A stretch of 64,000 nucleotides of DNA from Septoria linicola. Its lineage: Eukaryota > Ascomycota > Dothideomycetes > Mycosphaerellales > Mycosphaerellaceae. The notes below the pieces were generated by a model, which was given only the letters and a program-made list of their open reading frames with translations, had not been told where the DNA came from and made no database searches. A program made the position numbers and the translations under genes. The stretch covers positions 2,232,001-2,296,000 of the forward strand of contig CP099426.1 of NCBI GenBank assembly GCA_024114885.1, in the 5' to 3' direction. Shown here piece after piece: positions 1-11,239 of the stretch (positions are counted from its first letter, which is position 1; each line of letters starts with the position of its first letter).

Positions 1-3000
1 TTACTAGCTAAAGAATATAGAGTATACTATCGAGGACTCTAGATCTTATAATAGTAAGGAGTAGAGAGAGGGATTATAAGCTTTTTAAGCTTCTACTACC
101 CTTTCTATATAAGGTTTAGTAGTTAGAGATAAAAACTCTACTTAGGAGAGTTAGCTAGTAGAACGTTCTATAGTTACCTTTTTAAACGATAATTATATTA
201 TACCTCCTATACTATACTTTAAACTATACTAGTAGTATAGATAGATAAGCGATTAGTACTAGTGTTCGTTTATAGTTACTAACAGCTCTAAACTCCTAGA
301 GAATCAAGTCTTTAACTACCTTACGTAGTAGTTATCGTATATAAAGGTAATCTACTTTAGGGACTATTTTATAGTAGACTTAATTAGATAAAGTACCTCT
401 CTACGATAGTAGCTCGAACTATTAAGATAGGTCAATTATAGCTAGACTTAAATATAGTATAACTATCTTATAGTAGCGGCTATTAAAGGTAACGTTACTA
501 AATTCAGCTAAAATAGCCGACTTAAGAAGCTTTTACTAGCTACTAGTAAAGCTAAGCTAGCTTATACTAGCGAGCGAGACTTATACTAGGGTATTAGGTA
601 CAGTTTTAAAGATACTATACTAGTATCTTAATCGAGCTAGAGTTCGAATTACGAGAGCGAATACTTGATAATTGCCTATAGGAAGATTAGAGAGGCGGAG
701 CTAGCTATCTAAGAACCTAGACTCTACGACGAGGTTATCTCTAATTAAGTAGACGATAAGCTTAGCGAAGAGACGTATATTATCTCGGCTACTATTAATA
801 TAGTAGTAGAGAGAGCTCGTAATAAAGAAGCTATAGGGTAGTAGAAGCTAGATAACTATATTAGCGCCTATATTCTTTATAAGCGAGTTACTAATAAGAT
901 TAAACCGGTAAATATAGATATTACTATAACTAATAGGTCAAACCCTAGTAGGTTAAAGGACTAGCGACGGACTTGTATTAAGAAGGAAGTAGCTATACTA
1001 CCTAGTACTAGATCTTATAATAGTAAGTACCTAACTAAGAGATTCTTAGCGATCGAGCCTAGATTATAGCTTACGCCTAAACGGCTTATAAAGTTCAAAC
1101 CTAGTATAGAACTACTACTAAAGGAGCTAGATTTATTATACTATATACTAAGGAACCGAGAAGCTACCTTTACGTAGGACTTTACGTATTTAGGCCGAAT
1201 TAATCCTAATATTACTCTACTATAGAAGATTTAGACAGTTCCTTACGAGCTATAGTAGTATCTAGGCTTCAAGCTAAACCTATCGCTATAGTATATAGTA
1301 GAAGATATACTAAGATAACGAATCTAAGCTAGAACTCTTAAGCTATACTACGGTACCTATCGAAATCTATACTTTCTTATTAGTAAGAAGATAGAGGTAG
1401 GTAAGCTAAAGAAGTATTAATTAATTAACGTAGCTTAGAAGTTTAATCAAGTTACTATAAGAGATTCGAACTTACTATTCGACGCTAAGGGTTTCTCTAA
1501 GGACTTTACTAGTTACGCGCTAGCCTCGTTAGTTAATATCTTCTCTAGATATAACTAAATCCTACTCGATAAATTATATAGAGACCTTATAGGCTTTGAT
1601 TTACTACTAGGCTTGTTATAGTAGATAACGTTACTATAAGGAGCTATAAATTCTGTTACCTAGTTCGTTTATATTATTAATCAAGTCCTTATAGAGTATG
1701 TCTCGTATAAGGTATAGCCGTTCCTTAATAATATTAGTATTAAAGAGCCTAAGACGAAGTACGATAGTAAAAAGGTTAAACCTAGCCTCTACTATTACGT
1801 TATTAAATATATTATAGCTATAGACGACGTTCTCTATAATATAGAACGAGCTAATATAACTATAGCTTTTAATAAACTATAGCTCTATTACGAACAACTA
1901 GTAATCGTTAGTTACCTTACTAGTATCGATAGTCGCTATCTAGACTTTATAAGAGTAGTAAAGATTAAGAAATAGCCGACGCTAGAAAATTAGAAGGAGG
2001 TTCGAATCTTCCTTAGCGTAGTTATATACTACTACGTCTAGGTTAAAGGTTTTATAATTATCCTTACTCTACTATTTAAACTCTTATAGAAGGATACTAA
2101 GTTCTAATAGACTACCGAATACTAACTAGCTAAAGACGTCGTCTTAAAGGTACTAGTTTTAGCTCTAGCTCTAGTTACTCTTAACTATAGAGAAGGAGTA
2201 GGACTTATTATCGTAGGCGTAGATTCGAGTAGTAAAGATTAGAGATATACGCTTTCCTAATATAATCGAGACGAGCTACTTCTCTACTATCTAGTTCGGT
2301 ATAAGTCCGGCCTATTTAACCTAGTAGAAGTTAAGTATAATACTAGAAAGCGTAAATACCTTAGTATACTAAAGGCGTTAAAGAAGCTAAAACTATAGTT
2401 GTTTAGAGTATACTTTTAGCTAGAGATTAATATAAATACTCTCGTTTACTAGCTTAATAAGGCTACCTCTAATTTACCGAATATAGTAATAACGCGCTAG
2501 CTAGTATAGATCTACCTCTTCGACTTCAACGTTATATATATTCCTAGTAAGAAGTATATAGCTCTAGATTCGTTATTAAGGAAGCCTACTACGCTTAAAG
2601 ATATAAAGGCTATAGAATAGGAAGAAGACGTAGATCTAATAATTAATAAGTAATTCTTCGATATCTTTTACGTTAACGCTTTCTCTATATAGGTGATTTA
2701 GAGCGAGCTACCTATAATTAATAGGATCTACTCTTAGAAGTTAATAAATATCGCTTTCGTACTTATATAGATATAAAGACCTAAGGGAGTTTCTAATAAC
2801 GAGTATAAGCGGTTAAGAAAGAAGTATCGGCTATTTTATATTAAGAATAACTAGCTCTAGCGCTAAGAGTAAGTAGCTAGACTCCTATAGCGAGTTATCG
2901 ATAAACCTAAAGCGCGAGCTCGTATTATCAAGGTATACTATTATAAGAACGGTTACTATAGCGCTAAATAGACGTATAATCTTATCTAGAAACGATAGTA

Positions 3001-4203
3001 GTAGGATAGGGTTTAGGCTTAAATCTCGCTCGCTATTTAGTAATATACTATTTATAGTCTTTAGTATAGGAGATAGGTACCTAGAGAACTACAAATCCCG
3101 CTCTAAGTTATAGTCGGCTAGAGGTAGTATATCGACGGCTTATATATCTCGAAGAACTATTCGTTAATAGTTATACGCGAATCTCTATCGCGCTAGCTAG
3201 AAGTACGTATATTCTAGTACCTAGTAAAGAGTATCTTTTTAGTATAGATAGTAAGGTTTATATAGAAAGAGATCTTTTACTAGTAGAGTACTACTATAGA
3301 AGTTATCCTCGATAACTATAAGACTAACCTTAGTAATATAGAGAAGCTACTACTATCGTATAGTATTAAACGTATTAATATTTCGCTATACTACTCTTAG
3401 TCTAACGCTATCGTTAAAGTCGGCTATAAGATAATATTAGACGCTTACTTAAAGCTCTCTAATAGTAGCCTTTATACGATTCGTAACTATATTCTAGTAG
3501 TTCTATAGATAGAGAGAACGATAATAGTCTCTACTACTAGCTTAATACCGTTAGAGGTAATAATTAGACGTAACGTAGTACTACTAATCGAACTAGAACA
3601 CTATACCTTCTAGATTATAGATTAGGGCAAGGTTAAGACTAGAGTAGAGCTTCTTACGATTCGAGCCTAGGCTCTAGAGGCTATAGAAACGACTATAGAA
3701 GAAGGACGACTATATTAATAGCGTCTCCGAGAACAGAACAAGGCGTACTTTAATAAATATCGCTATATAGATCTTACTATACTAAAGGAAGGAGATCTCG
3801 TATTAGTATACTACTCTAAGTTAAAAACTAGCTTCTTCTATAAGCTTATATTTAGATAGGAAGGCTCTTTTAGAGTATCTAAAGTATTATAGGAGAGTAT
3901 ATTATATAAGCTTAAGGAACTAGATAGCTCTAAACGAGAGTATATCTATAAGAGGATCTAAGGATAGACCTTAAGAAATATACCTTTCTATAAGAAAACC
4001 TAAAGCTAGTTCTAGATTAAGTTAAACTAGAAGAAGTACTACTACTAATAGAGAAGGTTATAGAACTAGGCCTTCTACCTAGGTATAAGTATCTATAGAT
4101 CTTTATTAGTAAGCTATTAGTAATAACTTAAGAAGAAAGAGAGAGTTATATACGCTAGCTACTAATAGAGCTTAAAGAAGAAGTAGAAGACTTAGTAAGC
4201 TAA
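1..4203 (+). pseudogene. Gypsy pol remnant (RT, RNase H, integrase), copy A
   Basis: This is the decayed pol polyprotein of the Gypsy element, which would make reverse transcriptase, RNase H and integrase. Reading through TAG/TAA as former Trp or Gln gives a continuous frame collinear with copies B and C. The RT core lies at about 1400-2100, including the equivalents of KVQPFL and of the FNKLQL block. RNase H-like sequence follows to about 2600, with SKKYIALDSL near its end. The integrase lies at about 2800-3950 and ends with the SKLKTSFFYKL segment followed by a basic tail. The first clear terminal stop is the TAA at 4201-4203. The gene is dead: there is a stop every few dozen codons. Confidence 0.9.
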
Positions 4204-5600
4204 AGGCTAAAGCTAGCCTAGTAGAGCTAAAGATTTAGAAATTCGATAAGCGATACTTAATTAGAGGTATAAGCTAAGATCTAGCTACTAAAGCCTAGCC
4301 TCTACTATAAAAAGGCTAATCTTCCTAAGATCGTACTATCTTAAGCGCTTCTTTTATTTCTAGAGCTACTATCGAGCTCTAATCTAACCTTTCTAAGCGC
4401 TTCTCTTAGTCCTAAAGCTACTATTAAGCTCTAATCGGAGCTTTCTAAGCTTGTAATTTACTAGACTAGTATAAATCTAGCTAAATCTTAGCTATCTTAA
4501 GTACTTCTTTTATTCCTAGAGCTACTATCAAGCTATAATCTAAGCTTCCTAAGCTCCTCTTTTACTAGATTAGTAGAAATCTAGCTAATCCTAACTGTCC
4601 TAACGCTATTTTCTATAGCTAAGATAAGTATCTATATAGCTAGTTACTCTCCTAAGCTTAACTTTTAAGTATAGATTCTATATCTACTAGTTAACCTACT
4701 ACTCTACTCCTTTTTCTAAGTCCTAAGCCTACTATCGCTATAAAAGTTAGCTATTCTAAGCTACTTTCTACTACTAGGTCTTAAAAATCTAAGCTAGACC
4801 TATACTCTCGAAGCTCTTTTCTACTAACGATTTCTAAGGTTAGTACTATAATCTATCTTTCTAGAGCCCTTTTCTATTACTAATCGGCGAAGTAAGATAA
4901 TGATTTTCTATCCTAAAGGTCCTTTTTACTATTAATTTTCGCCTGACTAAAGGAGTCGCTAAAAATGTTAGTTTCTAGTAGAGAATTCTTAAAGTTTAAG
5001 GTTTTCAGCCTACGTAAGAGTAGAGAAGCTTGAATCTTTAGTAATAGCGACGCTAATAGCTCCTCCCTAGCTATTAACTATAGCGCTAGTAGTCTCTTAT
5101 AGTACGGAAAGCGCGATCTAATAAGTCGACCGGGTATACGAAAAATAAGGCTCTTTTAAGTTAGTAGGAGTAACGACGATAGTATCTAAGTCTTAGTCCT
5201 CGTTAGCGATAGTAAGGTATATACTATAGTAGTTAGTAGTAGCGTTAGTAGTATACGACAGCTATAGAAGCGTTAAGGTAAAGTAAACTTTTAGTTATCT
5301 TTTTAAACGATAACTAAAACCTTATATAACTAAGCCTTACGTATAGACCTCTAATCCTAATAGTAGTCACGCTACTACGATAAGGTATATAATTAGACTA
5401 CTTTTACGCTCTAGACGATCTCTTCTTCCTTATTAACTATTAATTAGTTACTATAGAGCCTTACTTCTATTAAGTTCGATTCTTATCTTTCGTTACTACC
5501 TAGTAACGCTATATAGCTATTTATATACGTGAGCGGTAACTAATATAATAGAAAACTCTATAACTAGTTACGCGCCTAACCTTTCTCGCTATTTAAGTTA
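4204..5600 (+). other. Pol to ORF X intervening region with degenerate repeats
   Basis: Between pol and ORF X lies about 1.4 kb with no gene I can identify. From about 4330 to 4580 a degenerate unit recurs three times. It reads roughly CTTCTTTTATTCCTAGAGC followed by ACTATCGAGCTCTAATC and variants. The same block recurs in copy C at about 59500-59720. A 23-bp near-palindrome sits at 5293-5315. The stretch could be 3' coding sequence, an untranslated spacer or a promoter region for ORF X; the sequence does not decide. Confidence 0.55.
5293..5315. repeat. 23-bp near-palindrome upstream of ORF X, copy A
   Basis: The arms AGTTATC and GATAACT flank a T/A-rich centre. The same 23-mer design recurs at 29840-29862, 52204-52226 and 60445-60467, and a variant lies at 8838-8860 just after ORF X. 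Its role is unknown. Confidence 0.7.
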
Positions 5601-8600
5601 CTCGTTACTAGTCACGCGCTTTATATCGCCCTAAGCTACTAATACGACTAATTAAAAACGTTCTCTTTCTCTATCGCGTATAAAGAATAAGACTTCCTCT
5701 TTCTAGCGTTCTTTAACGCTTAAATGTTTATTAAGACTAGCGCTTTCGCCTTCTACCTTACCTATTCGAAGTCTAATATAAGAACTACCTAGATAAGATT
5801 CTCTAAAGAAAAGACAAAAAATAGCTTCTTTAAGTTCTATATAAGGTATAGCGCTCGCTTATACTAATCGCGAAGGCTCTCTCGTTAGTTTCTAGGCCTT
5901 AAGCGGACCTCTTACTAGTATAACAAACCTTGATAACGCTACTAAAGCTATTCTATCGCTAGAAACGCTATAAGAATAGGAGGAGAGTATCGACTTAATA
6001 CTTAAGTAAGTTAAGGAAGCGAACGATAGAATAAAGATCGATATATTTAACTTCTTTAAATATCTCTTAGCTAAGATTTTACTAAAGTACCTTAACGCGT
6101 AGAGCGTAAAGCGCGATAATATAAAGAAGATACGCTAAGAAGGCCGAGACTTAGTAAAGAAGAGAAACTTAATCTAGTAGTAGCTACGTATAGAGTTTAG
6201 GTACGAGTAGAACTTCCTCTTCCTTAACTAAGTCTTATACGATAAAGAGATACTTAGGAACCTTCGTTAATAGTTAAATAAGTATAAAGGCGTCTTCGAA
6301 GAGAGCGAGCCTAAAGACTAGGTTTTTTTAGTATAGTAAAAGTAAGATTATTTCTATTAGTAGATAGCGAACATATTCTCTCGTAGCTAGTATTTTTAGC
6401 TATAGAGAAGTAAGAAGACTCCTAGCTCGTAGAGCTTAGACTTTATTAATATAAACTTAGATAGGAGACGCTACTAGAACAAGTTTAAGGTAGAGCTCTT
6501 ATAAGTCGACGTATTTAGCTATAAGATAAGAGAAGTACGCCTAGAGGCGAGCTATAGACTTAATTAGTATAGATTTACAGTTAAGCTTACTAAAGAAGAG
6601 ACCTTCGAAGAACTAATCTACGTATTCCTAGTAGTAGAGAAATAGCTATTAATGTCCTATAGACTATTACCTCCTTCTAGAAACCTAAGACCTAATAAAC
6701 GTCTCTCTTCCTCTACGCCTAAAAGCCTATCCTTATCTAGTCTTACTCGAAGCTCTAGTTAAGAAGGAGAAGGAGAAGGTAATTTACTTACGACTCTAGA
6801 GCCTCGCCTTAGAGATACTATATCGCCTAGTACTATATAGAAGCTAAAAGCTTAGTTAGAGAAGTTACGCTCGTTCTTTATAAGAGTAGGAGGCTTACTA
6901 GAATTCGCGCTAGAGAAACTATTATTAACTCGATCGAAACTTCTCTTATACTAAGTACTTTAGGTAATAGCGATCCTATATAAGATTAAGTTTTACCTAT
7001 AATAGAGCCGCTACTAAGTCTATAACGCCTATCGCTAATTATACTAGAAGATAATAGCGGAATTAAGCTAGAGAGCGACTTAGAGCCTAATCTACGTTAC
7101 TAGGCTTATATAAAGGATAGTATTACCTCTAAAGTCTACTACTATATAATTATTAGTAGAGCTCTTAAAGAAGTCGATAATATCTAGGAGAAGAAGAAGA
7201 TAGCTAAGAGCTACGCTTTAATTAATATTCTTCTATACCTTAGCTAGCCTCTTTATAAAGAATATATAACTAAGATAGGTAATACTATAGGTTTAAAGCT
7301 ACCGAAGATAGCTAACGTAACGTATACTCTCTACTAGCGTATTATTTAGATAGGTAGTATAGCCGATCTCTAAGCCCTTATCGTCTAGAATACTTAAAAC
7401 TAGACGTAGTTTAAGCTAGAAGCGAATACTTTCTTCCTTAAACTAGTAGAACGCTCTCGTCGTAGTAAGAAGAGTACTAATACTTAGGAACTAGAGGACG
7501 ATATTAACGCTCTAATATATAAGGTAGGAGGAAGCTATCTTAGACCCTTTTAGTTCGTAGTAACTAAAGTAGACTTGAAGGTTACTTCTAACGTCTATTA
7601 GAGGGCTTAGGAGCTCTTAGACTATAATAGTAATAAGAGTACCTAGACCGATTATAGCTTCCTCTTTTATTCTCTTTCTACTAGAGGCCTATTTTAGATT
7701 CTAGACTCTTTACTCGAAGCTATATAGTATAAGTTTATAGTATATCGATAGTATAACATAGCTATTAGTTAGTATAGTTAGTCTCGTAGTATATAGTACT
7801 CGCTATCCTAATAGCTACTTTACTAATATCCTTTACTATAGCTATACTAGCTAGTTACTACTCCGTATATAACTATTAAGTACGTAGCCTACCTATCTAC
7901 TACCTTTTATTTCTTCGACGACGAGGTAGGTTCTAACTACTCTAATAGCTTCTAGTATATCGCCTTAAACGAGAATATACTACTTAAGGAGAAGGGCCTT
8001 AATTAGGTTTAGTTTACGATCTCTCTAGACGATACTAGCGATAGAGGACGACTTTTACTAACCTCGGACACGATTAGTAATAGGCTCTTTAACCTTAAGG
8101 AGGCGAAGTAGCTAGCGAGGTATATTATCGCTAATAAGTAAAGCTATAGTATAGGCTTCGTCGAGACTATACCTCTAGTAATTACTAACGAAATAAAAGC
8201 TAATCTCAAGCTTAGTTAGAAGAATCCTTATACTAATATAGGCTCGCTAGTTATTTTGTACCTCTATATCTCTTAGCGGTATACTCGTATAGGCGAAGAG
8301 TATCGCTTAATTCCTATAGTGTTTCTAGCCTACCCTAATAGTTATACGTTAGATAAGCTACCTAATAGTAATTACGTTAACGTTCCTACGATCTATAGCG
8401 TATATCTCTATCGCGAGTAGATACTCTTTATAGCTTCTAGTACTATATATCCTATACGAGCGATAAAACCTTTCGCTATAGAGGTACTATTAACTAGCCT
8501 AGGCTCGATTTCCGATACCTTAGTAGGCCGAGTTCTATAGGTAGATTAGGTAGTAAGTATAGAAATAAAGAAGCTCTTTAGTATAAGTAAGAAGGAGTTT

Positions 8601-8820
8601 AAGGTCTATATAGCTAAATAGTAGACTATAGCTAAAGCTTAATTCGATACTATCTATACTATAGCTATAGATATTAAGAAGTATATGTTTAGTAAAGCTA
8701 GCTTTATAAGCGTAGATAGCGACTTAGAAGTATTAGCGTCGAAGAAGAGAGAGGCTGTTCCTAAGGAGATCTCTAAGGATATAGTAGAAGAGTAGTAGCT
8801 AGCGAATAATAATCGGATCT
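5600..8820 (+). pseudogene. ORF X, unidentified 3' gene of the Gypsy element, copy A
   Basis: A long decayed coding frame lies between pol and the 3' LTR; I do not recognise the product. The collinear region of copy C stays in one frame from about 60800 to the window edge, broken only by TAG/TAA at expected Trp/Gln positions, giving about 1050-1070 residues. The N-terminal part is basic and Ser/Pro-rich, with a further Ser/Pro/Glu-rich linker at about 6660-6900. The middle and C-terminal parts look globular, with segments such as NTIGLKLPK and YVNVPTIYSVYLY. No RT, integrase, protease or envelope-type membrane motif was seen. The 23-bp near-palindromes at 5293 and 8838 bracket it. A likely end is the TAA at about 8819-8821. 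Confidence 0.65.
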
Positions 8821-8837
8821 AAGAAGGTGTTTTTAGT

Positions 8838-8860
8838 AGTTATCGTTAGAAAAGGTAACT
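8838..8860. repeat. 23-bp near-palindrome downstream of ORF X, copy A
   Basis: A variant of the element's recurring 23-mer, with arms AGTTATC and GGTAACT. It lies 17 bp beyond the presumed ORF X stop, so ORF X is bracketed by the motif on both sides. Confidence 0.6.
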
Positions 8861-8969
8861 ATTTAATAGGCCTCTAATTAAAAGTTTAATAGACTTTAAT
8901 AGAAAAACTAGCTAGTTTTAAGTAATTCTAAGTAAGGTCTATAAGTAGTTAGGTATCTAGTTAGATACT

Positions 8970-8983
8970 AAGGAAGGGAGGAT
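8970..8983 (+). other. Polypurine tract, Gypsy copy A
   Basis: The sequence AAGGAAGGGAGGAT directly precedes the 3' LTR. This is the position and composition expected of the plus-strand priming site of an LTR retrotransposon. Confidence 0.8.
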
Positions 8984-9263
8984 TAGTAAGGTAAAGGCCT
9001 ACCTATATACCGTACTTAGTAGTTTTAGTATAAAAGCAAGATAGTAGCTCGTTTCTAAGATAGTAATATTCACTCTACTTGATTAATTCAATGTCCTACG
9101 GTCCTAGTATAAGGCTCTTAGTCCTAGGGCTACTATTTTAAGCTCGTTACTACTATTTAATTAACGTATTATAAGACTATTACTATCTGAACAGGTCTTG
9201 TTCTATAGCGACTACTCTTATACCTACCTAGAGGGTTAGTATTAGAGTAGTTATTATCTATTA
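8984..9263 (+). repeat. Gypsy 3' LTR, copy A (280 bp)
   Basis: The LTR starts TAGTAAGG (the RIP form of TG) and ends CTATTA (the RIP form of CA). It matches the 5' LTRs of copy B (28846-29125) and copy C (36667-36945) over its whole length. The ends were set where the flanks of the three copies diverge. It contains GAACAGGTCTTGTTC, a palindrome kept intact in all three LTRs. Confidence 0.93.
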
Positions 9264-9816
9264 GTAGCTAAGAAGAGATATTTTAGTCTCTAGCGAAGAT
9301 TATATATACTCTTAAGCTATAGATATAACGTAAGTAGGCTAAGGAGTAGAATAAGCTAGATAAATAATATAAGAAGTAGGAGTAATAGCTTAAGAGCTTA
9401 TAATAGAAGATACTTAAAGAATAACGTATTATAGCTAGGTTATAGGTAAAGAAGGATAAGGAGGAAAAATAGCGATAGACTACTATTATAAAGAAGTTTA
9501 AGAAGTAGGTTAAATAATATAACTAGCTACTTAATACTAAACTATAAGCCTTAGTAAGACTAATACGAAGAAGCAAGCACGTTACGTTAGTTAAGAAGCT
9601 ATAATAACTAGTATTTAATAGTCTAGACAATATAGTAGTAGATAAGCTAGTAAAGCTAGCTATTAAGAAATAATAGTAACGAAGCTGTATTATAATACTA
9701 AAAGTTAATATAAGTAAGATTAGTATATAGGCGATCTAACGTACTTGAAATAAAGCGAATCGGTTAATTAGTTATTAAGATAAGTAACTCTAAATAATAA
9801 CGATATATTCTTAGAG
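9264..9816 (+). pseudogene. Coiled-coil, Lys/Gln-rich gene remnant of unknown family
   Basis: This is older flanking sequence interrupted by Gypsy copy A at its left. From about 9300 to 9620 the plus strand reads through RIP-type stops as a very basic, Gln/Lys/Glu-rich helix, for example VKKDKEEKQRQ and KKFKKQVKQY, followed by RLIRRSKHVTLVKKL. It resembles the charged C-terminal tail of some fungal DDE transposases, but no catalytic motif is visible, so I leave it unassigned. Confidence 0.35.
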
Positions 9817-10306
9817 TTTAAGCGTTACGTAGTCTAAGCGTTATATAGAGATAACTTCTACTACTATATAGGGTAGCTAAGCACGATATCTAGTAGTTTA
9901 TTAATACTCTCTAGGATTCGGTATATAAATAATAGCTGTCTTAATATAGAAGTAACGTAGGTTAGATAATCGTATCGACTAATATAAGTAAAGGTTCCTA
10001 TATAGGTATATCTACTACGAATCTACTACTAGGAAGCTCGCTACCTCTAGGTAATCCTTACGTACGTATCTTATTATAAAGATAGGTCGTCGCTTACGAC
10101 TAGAGTATAGGGTATTAGTCTCTTTACAGCCGTAGTAAGATATTATAGGCTAGGTAGATCTACTATAATAAGAAGGCTTAGAGAAGCTTAAGACTAGTTA
10201 TATAGGATTCTTTATACCTCGAGTAGCGCGTCGCTTAGTACAAGAAGTAGTCCGATATACGCTAGAAGATATCTATACGTAACGCTTAATCCTACGTAAC
10301 GCTTAA
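9817..10306. mobile_element. 490-bp TIR element (MITE-like, TA-flanked)
   Basis: Terminal inverted repeats of about 40 bp are visible. The left end reads TTAAGCGTTACGTAG, then TAAGCGTTATATAGAGATA. The right end is its inverse, TATCTATACGTAACGC... to CGTAACGCTTAA at 10306. Each end carries the unit AAGCGTTACGTA twice. If AGCGTTACG is the true end, both sides are flanked by TA, as for Tc1/mariner elements. The interior has no gene I can see. The same end recurs at 26097-26132. Confidence 0.6.
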
Positions 10307-10819
10307 CTTTTTAGAAAACTCGTACTACTACTATTTATTATTAGCTCTAGCTATAGTTCTAAAACTCTTAGACTAGACTATATAGACTATTACGAATCTA
10401 ACCTAAAGATTAGAATATAAGAAACTTATTTAGAAAGCTTAATATAAGAGTATTACTTTATTAGTTTATATAATTAAAGCCTAGATTACTAGCGAGCTAT
10501 ACTAGCTAGTTAGTCGATTTATATATATTTAGACTATTATAGATATATATCTCTAGATTAGATATAGGAAAATATAAATATAGATCTATAACTAGTATAA
10601 AAATAGATCTTAAAGTAATAGATATATTTTTAAAATAAATCTTACTATTTCTACTATATAAGTATATAAAATAAGCTATAAGCTCTATATATACTTAATA
10701 GTAGTTATAAAAGTATTCTAAACTAATATATTATAGACTACTAATAATATATAGTTATTTAGATCTATTATAAGAAAATTCTAAATACTACTTATAAATA
10801 GACTCTTAATTATTCTATC
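10307..10819. other. AT-rich, CpG-free RIP-degraded stretch
   Basis: No gene, RNA or repeat structure is seen in it. It is the left flank of the first Copia insertion. The last five bases, CTATC (10815-10819), are the target-site duplication repeated at 25357-25361. Confidence 0.6.
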
Positions 10820-11096
10820 TATTAAAAGTAGAGAGCGTGTTATATACTATATAATATTAAGGAGGGTATAGCGTAGTAAAGAAGAATAGGGGATTAATCT
10901 TAAACTAACTTATATATATAGTATAGTAGTAATATACTAGGAACTAAATATAAAGTTAATTAAGTTAGTTATCTAAGAAGAGAAGAAAGAGAAGCAAGAT
11001 ATACTTCTTACTAAGCCTCAGGTAGATGCCTTAGGCATCTAGAACTATGCTTAGATATCTATATCTAGACTAACTATCTAGGATATATTCTTAATA
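10820..11096 (-). repeat. Copia element 1, 3' LTR (277 bp)
   Basis: Reverse complement of the 277-bp LTR of Copia element 2. Its ends are TATTAAAAG and TTAATA (RIP forms of TG...CA). It differs from its partner at 25080-25356 by transitions only in the stretches compared. Confidence 0.95.
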
Positions 11097-11239
11097 CTCC
11101 TACTTATACTATATAGTTAGATCTTTTAATAGATTATCTATAGTACTTAAATACTAGTCCTAATCTTAATTAGTTATTAAGTACTTACTTTTTAGACTAA
11201 TAACTAGATAGTACTAACTATTAACCTAATAAACTTTCT

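Larger units (their letters stand above)
1..9263 (+). mobile_element. Ty3/Gypsy LTR retrotransposon copy A, 3' part
   Basis: This is the 3' nine kilobases of a large Gypsy element whose 5' end lies left of the window. Base 1 corresponds to 32809 in copy B and 55173 in copy C. In order it holds pol (to about 4203), a repeat-bearing intervening stretch, the unidentified ORF X (about 5600-8820), a polypurine tract and the 3' LTR (8984-9263). Joining the copies gives a complete element of about 13.2 kb, long for the superfamily because of ORF X. The copies differ mainly by C/T and G/A transitions, the RIP signature. No 5' partner is visible, so the five bases after the LTR (GTAGC, 9264-9268) are only the presumed target-site duplication. 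Confidence 0.93.

Noticed and set aside
5600..8820. ORF X as a retroviral-type envelope gene
   Set aside because: Its position would fit, but no signal peptide, membrane anchor or Cys-rich pattern is visible after allowing for RIP.
9300..9620. Assignment of the coiled-coil remnant to a pogo/Fot1 transposase
   Set aside because: Only charged, low-information sequence is readable and no DDE or DNA-binding motif is seen.
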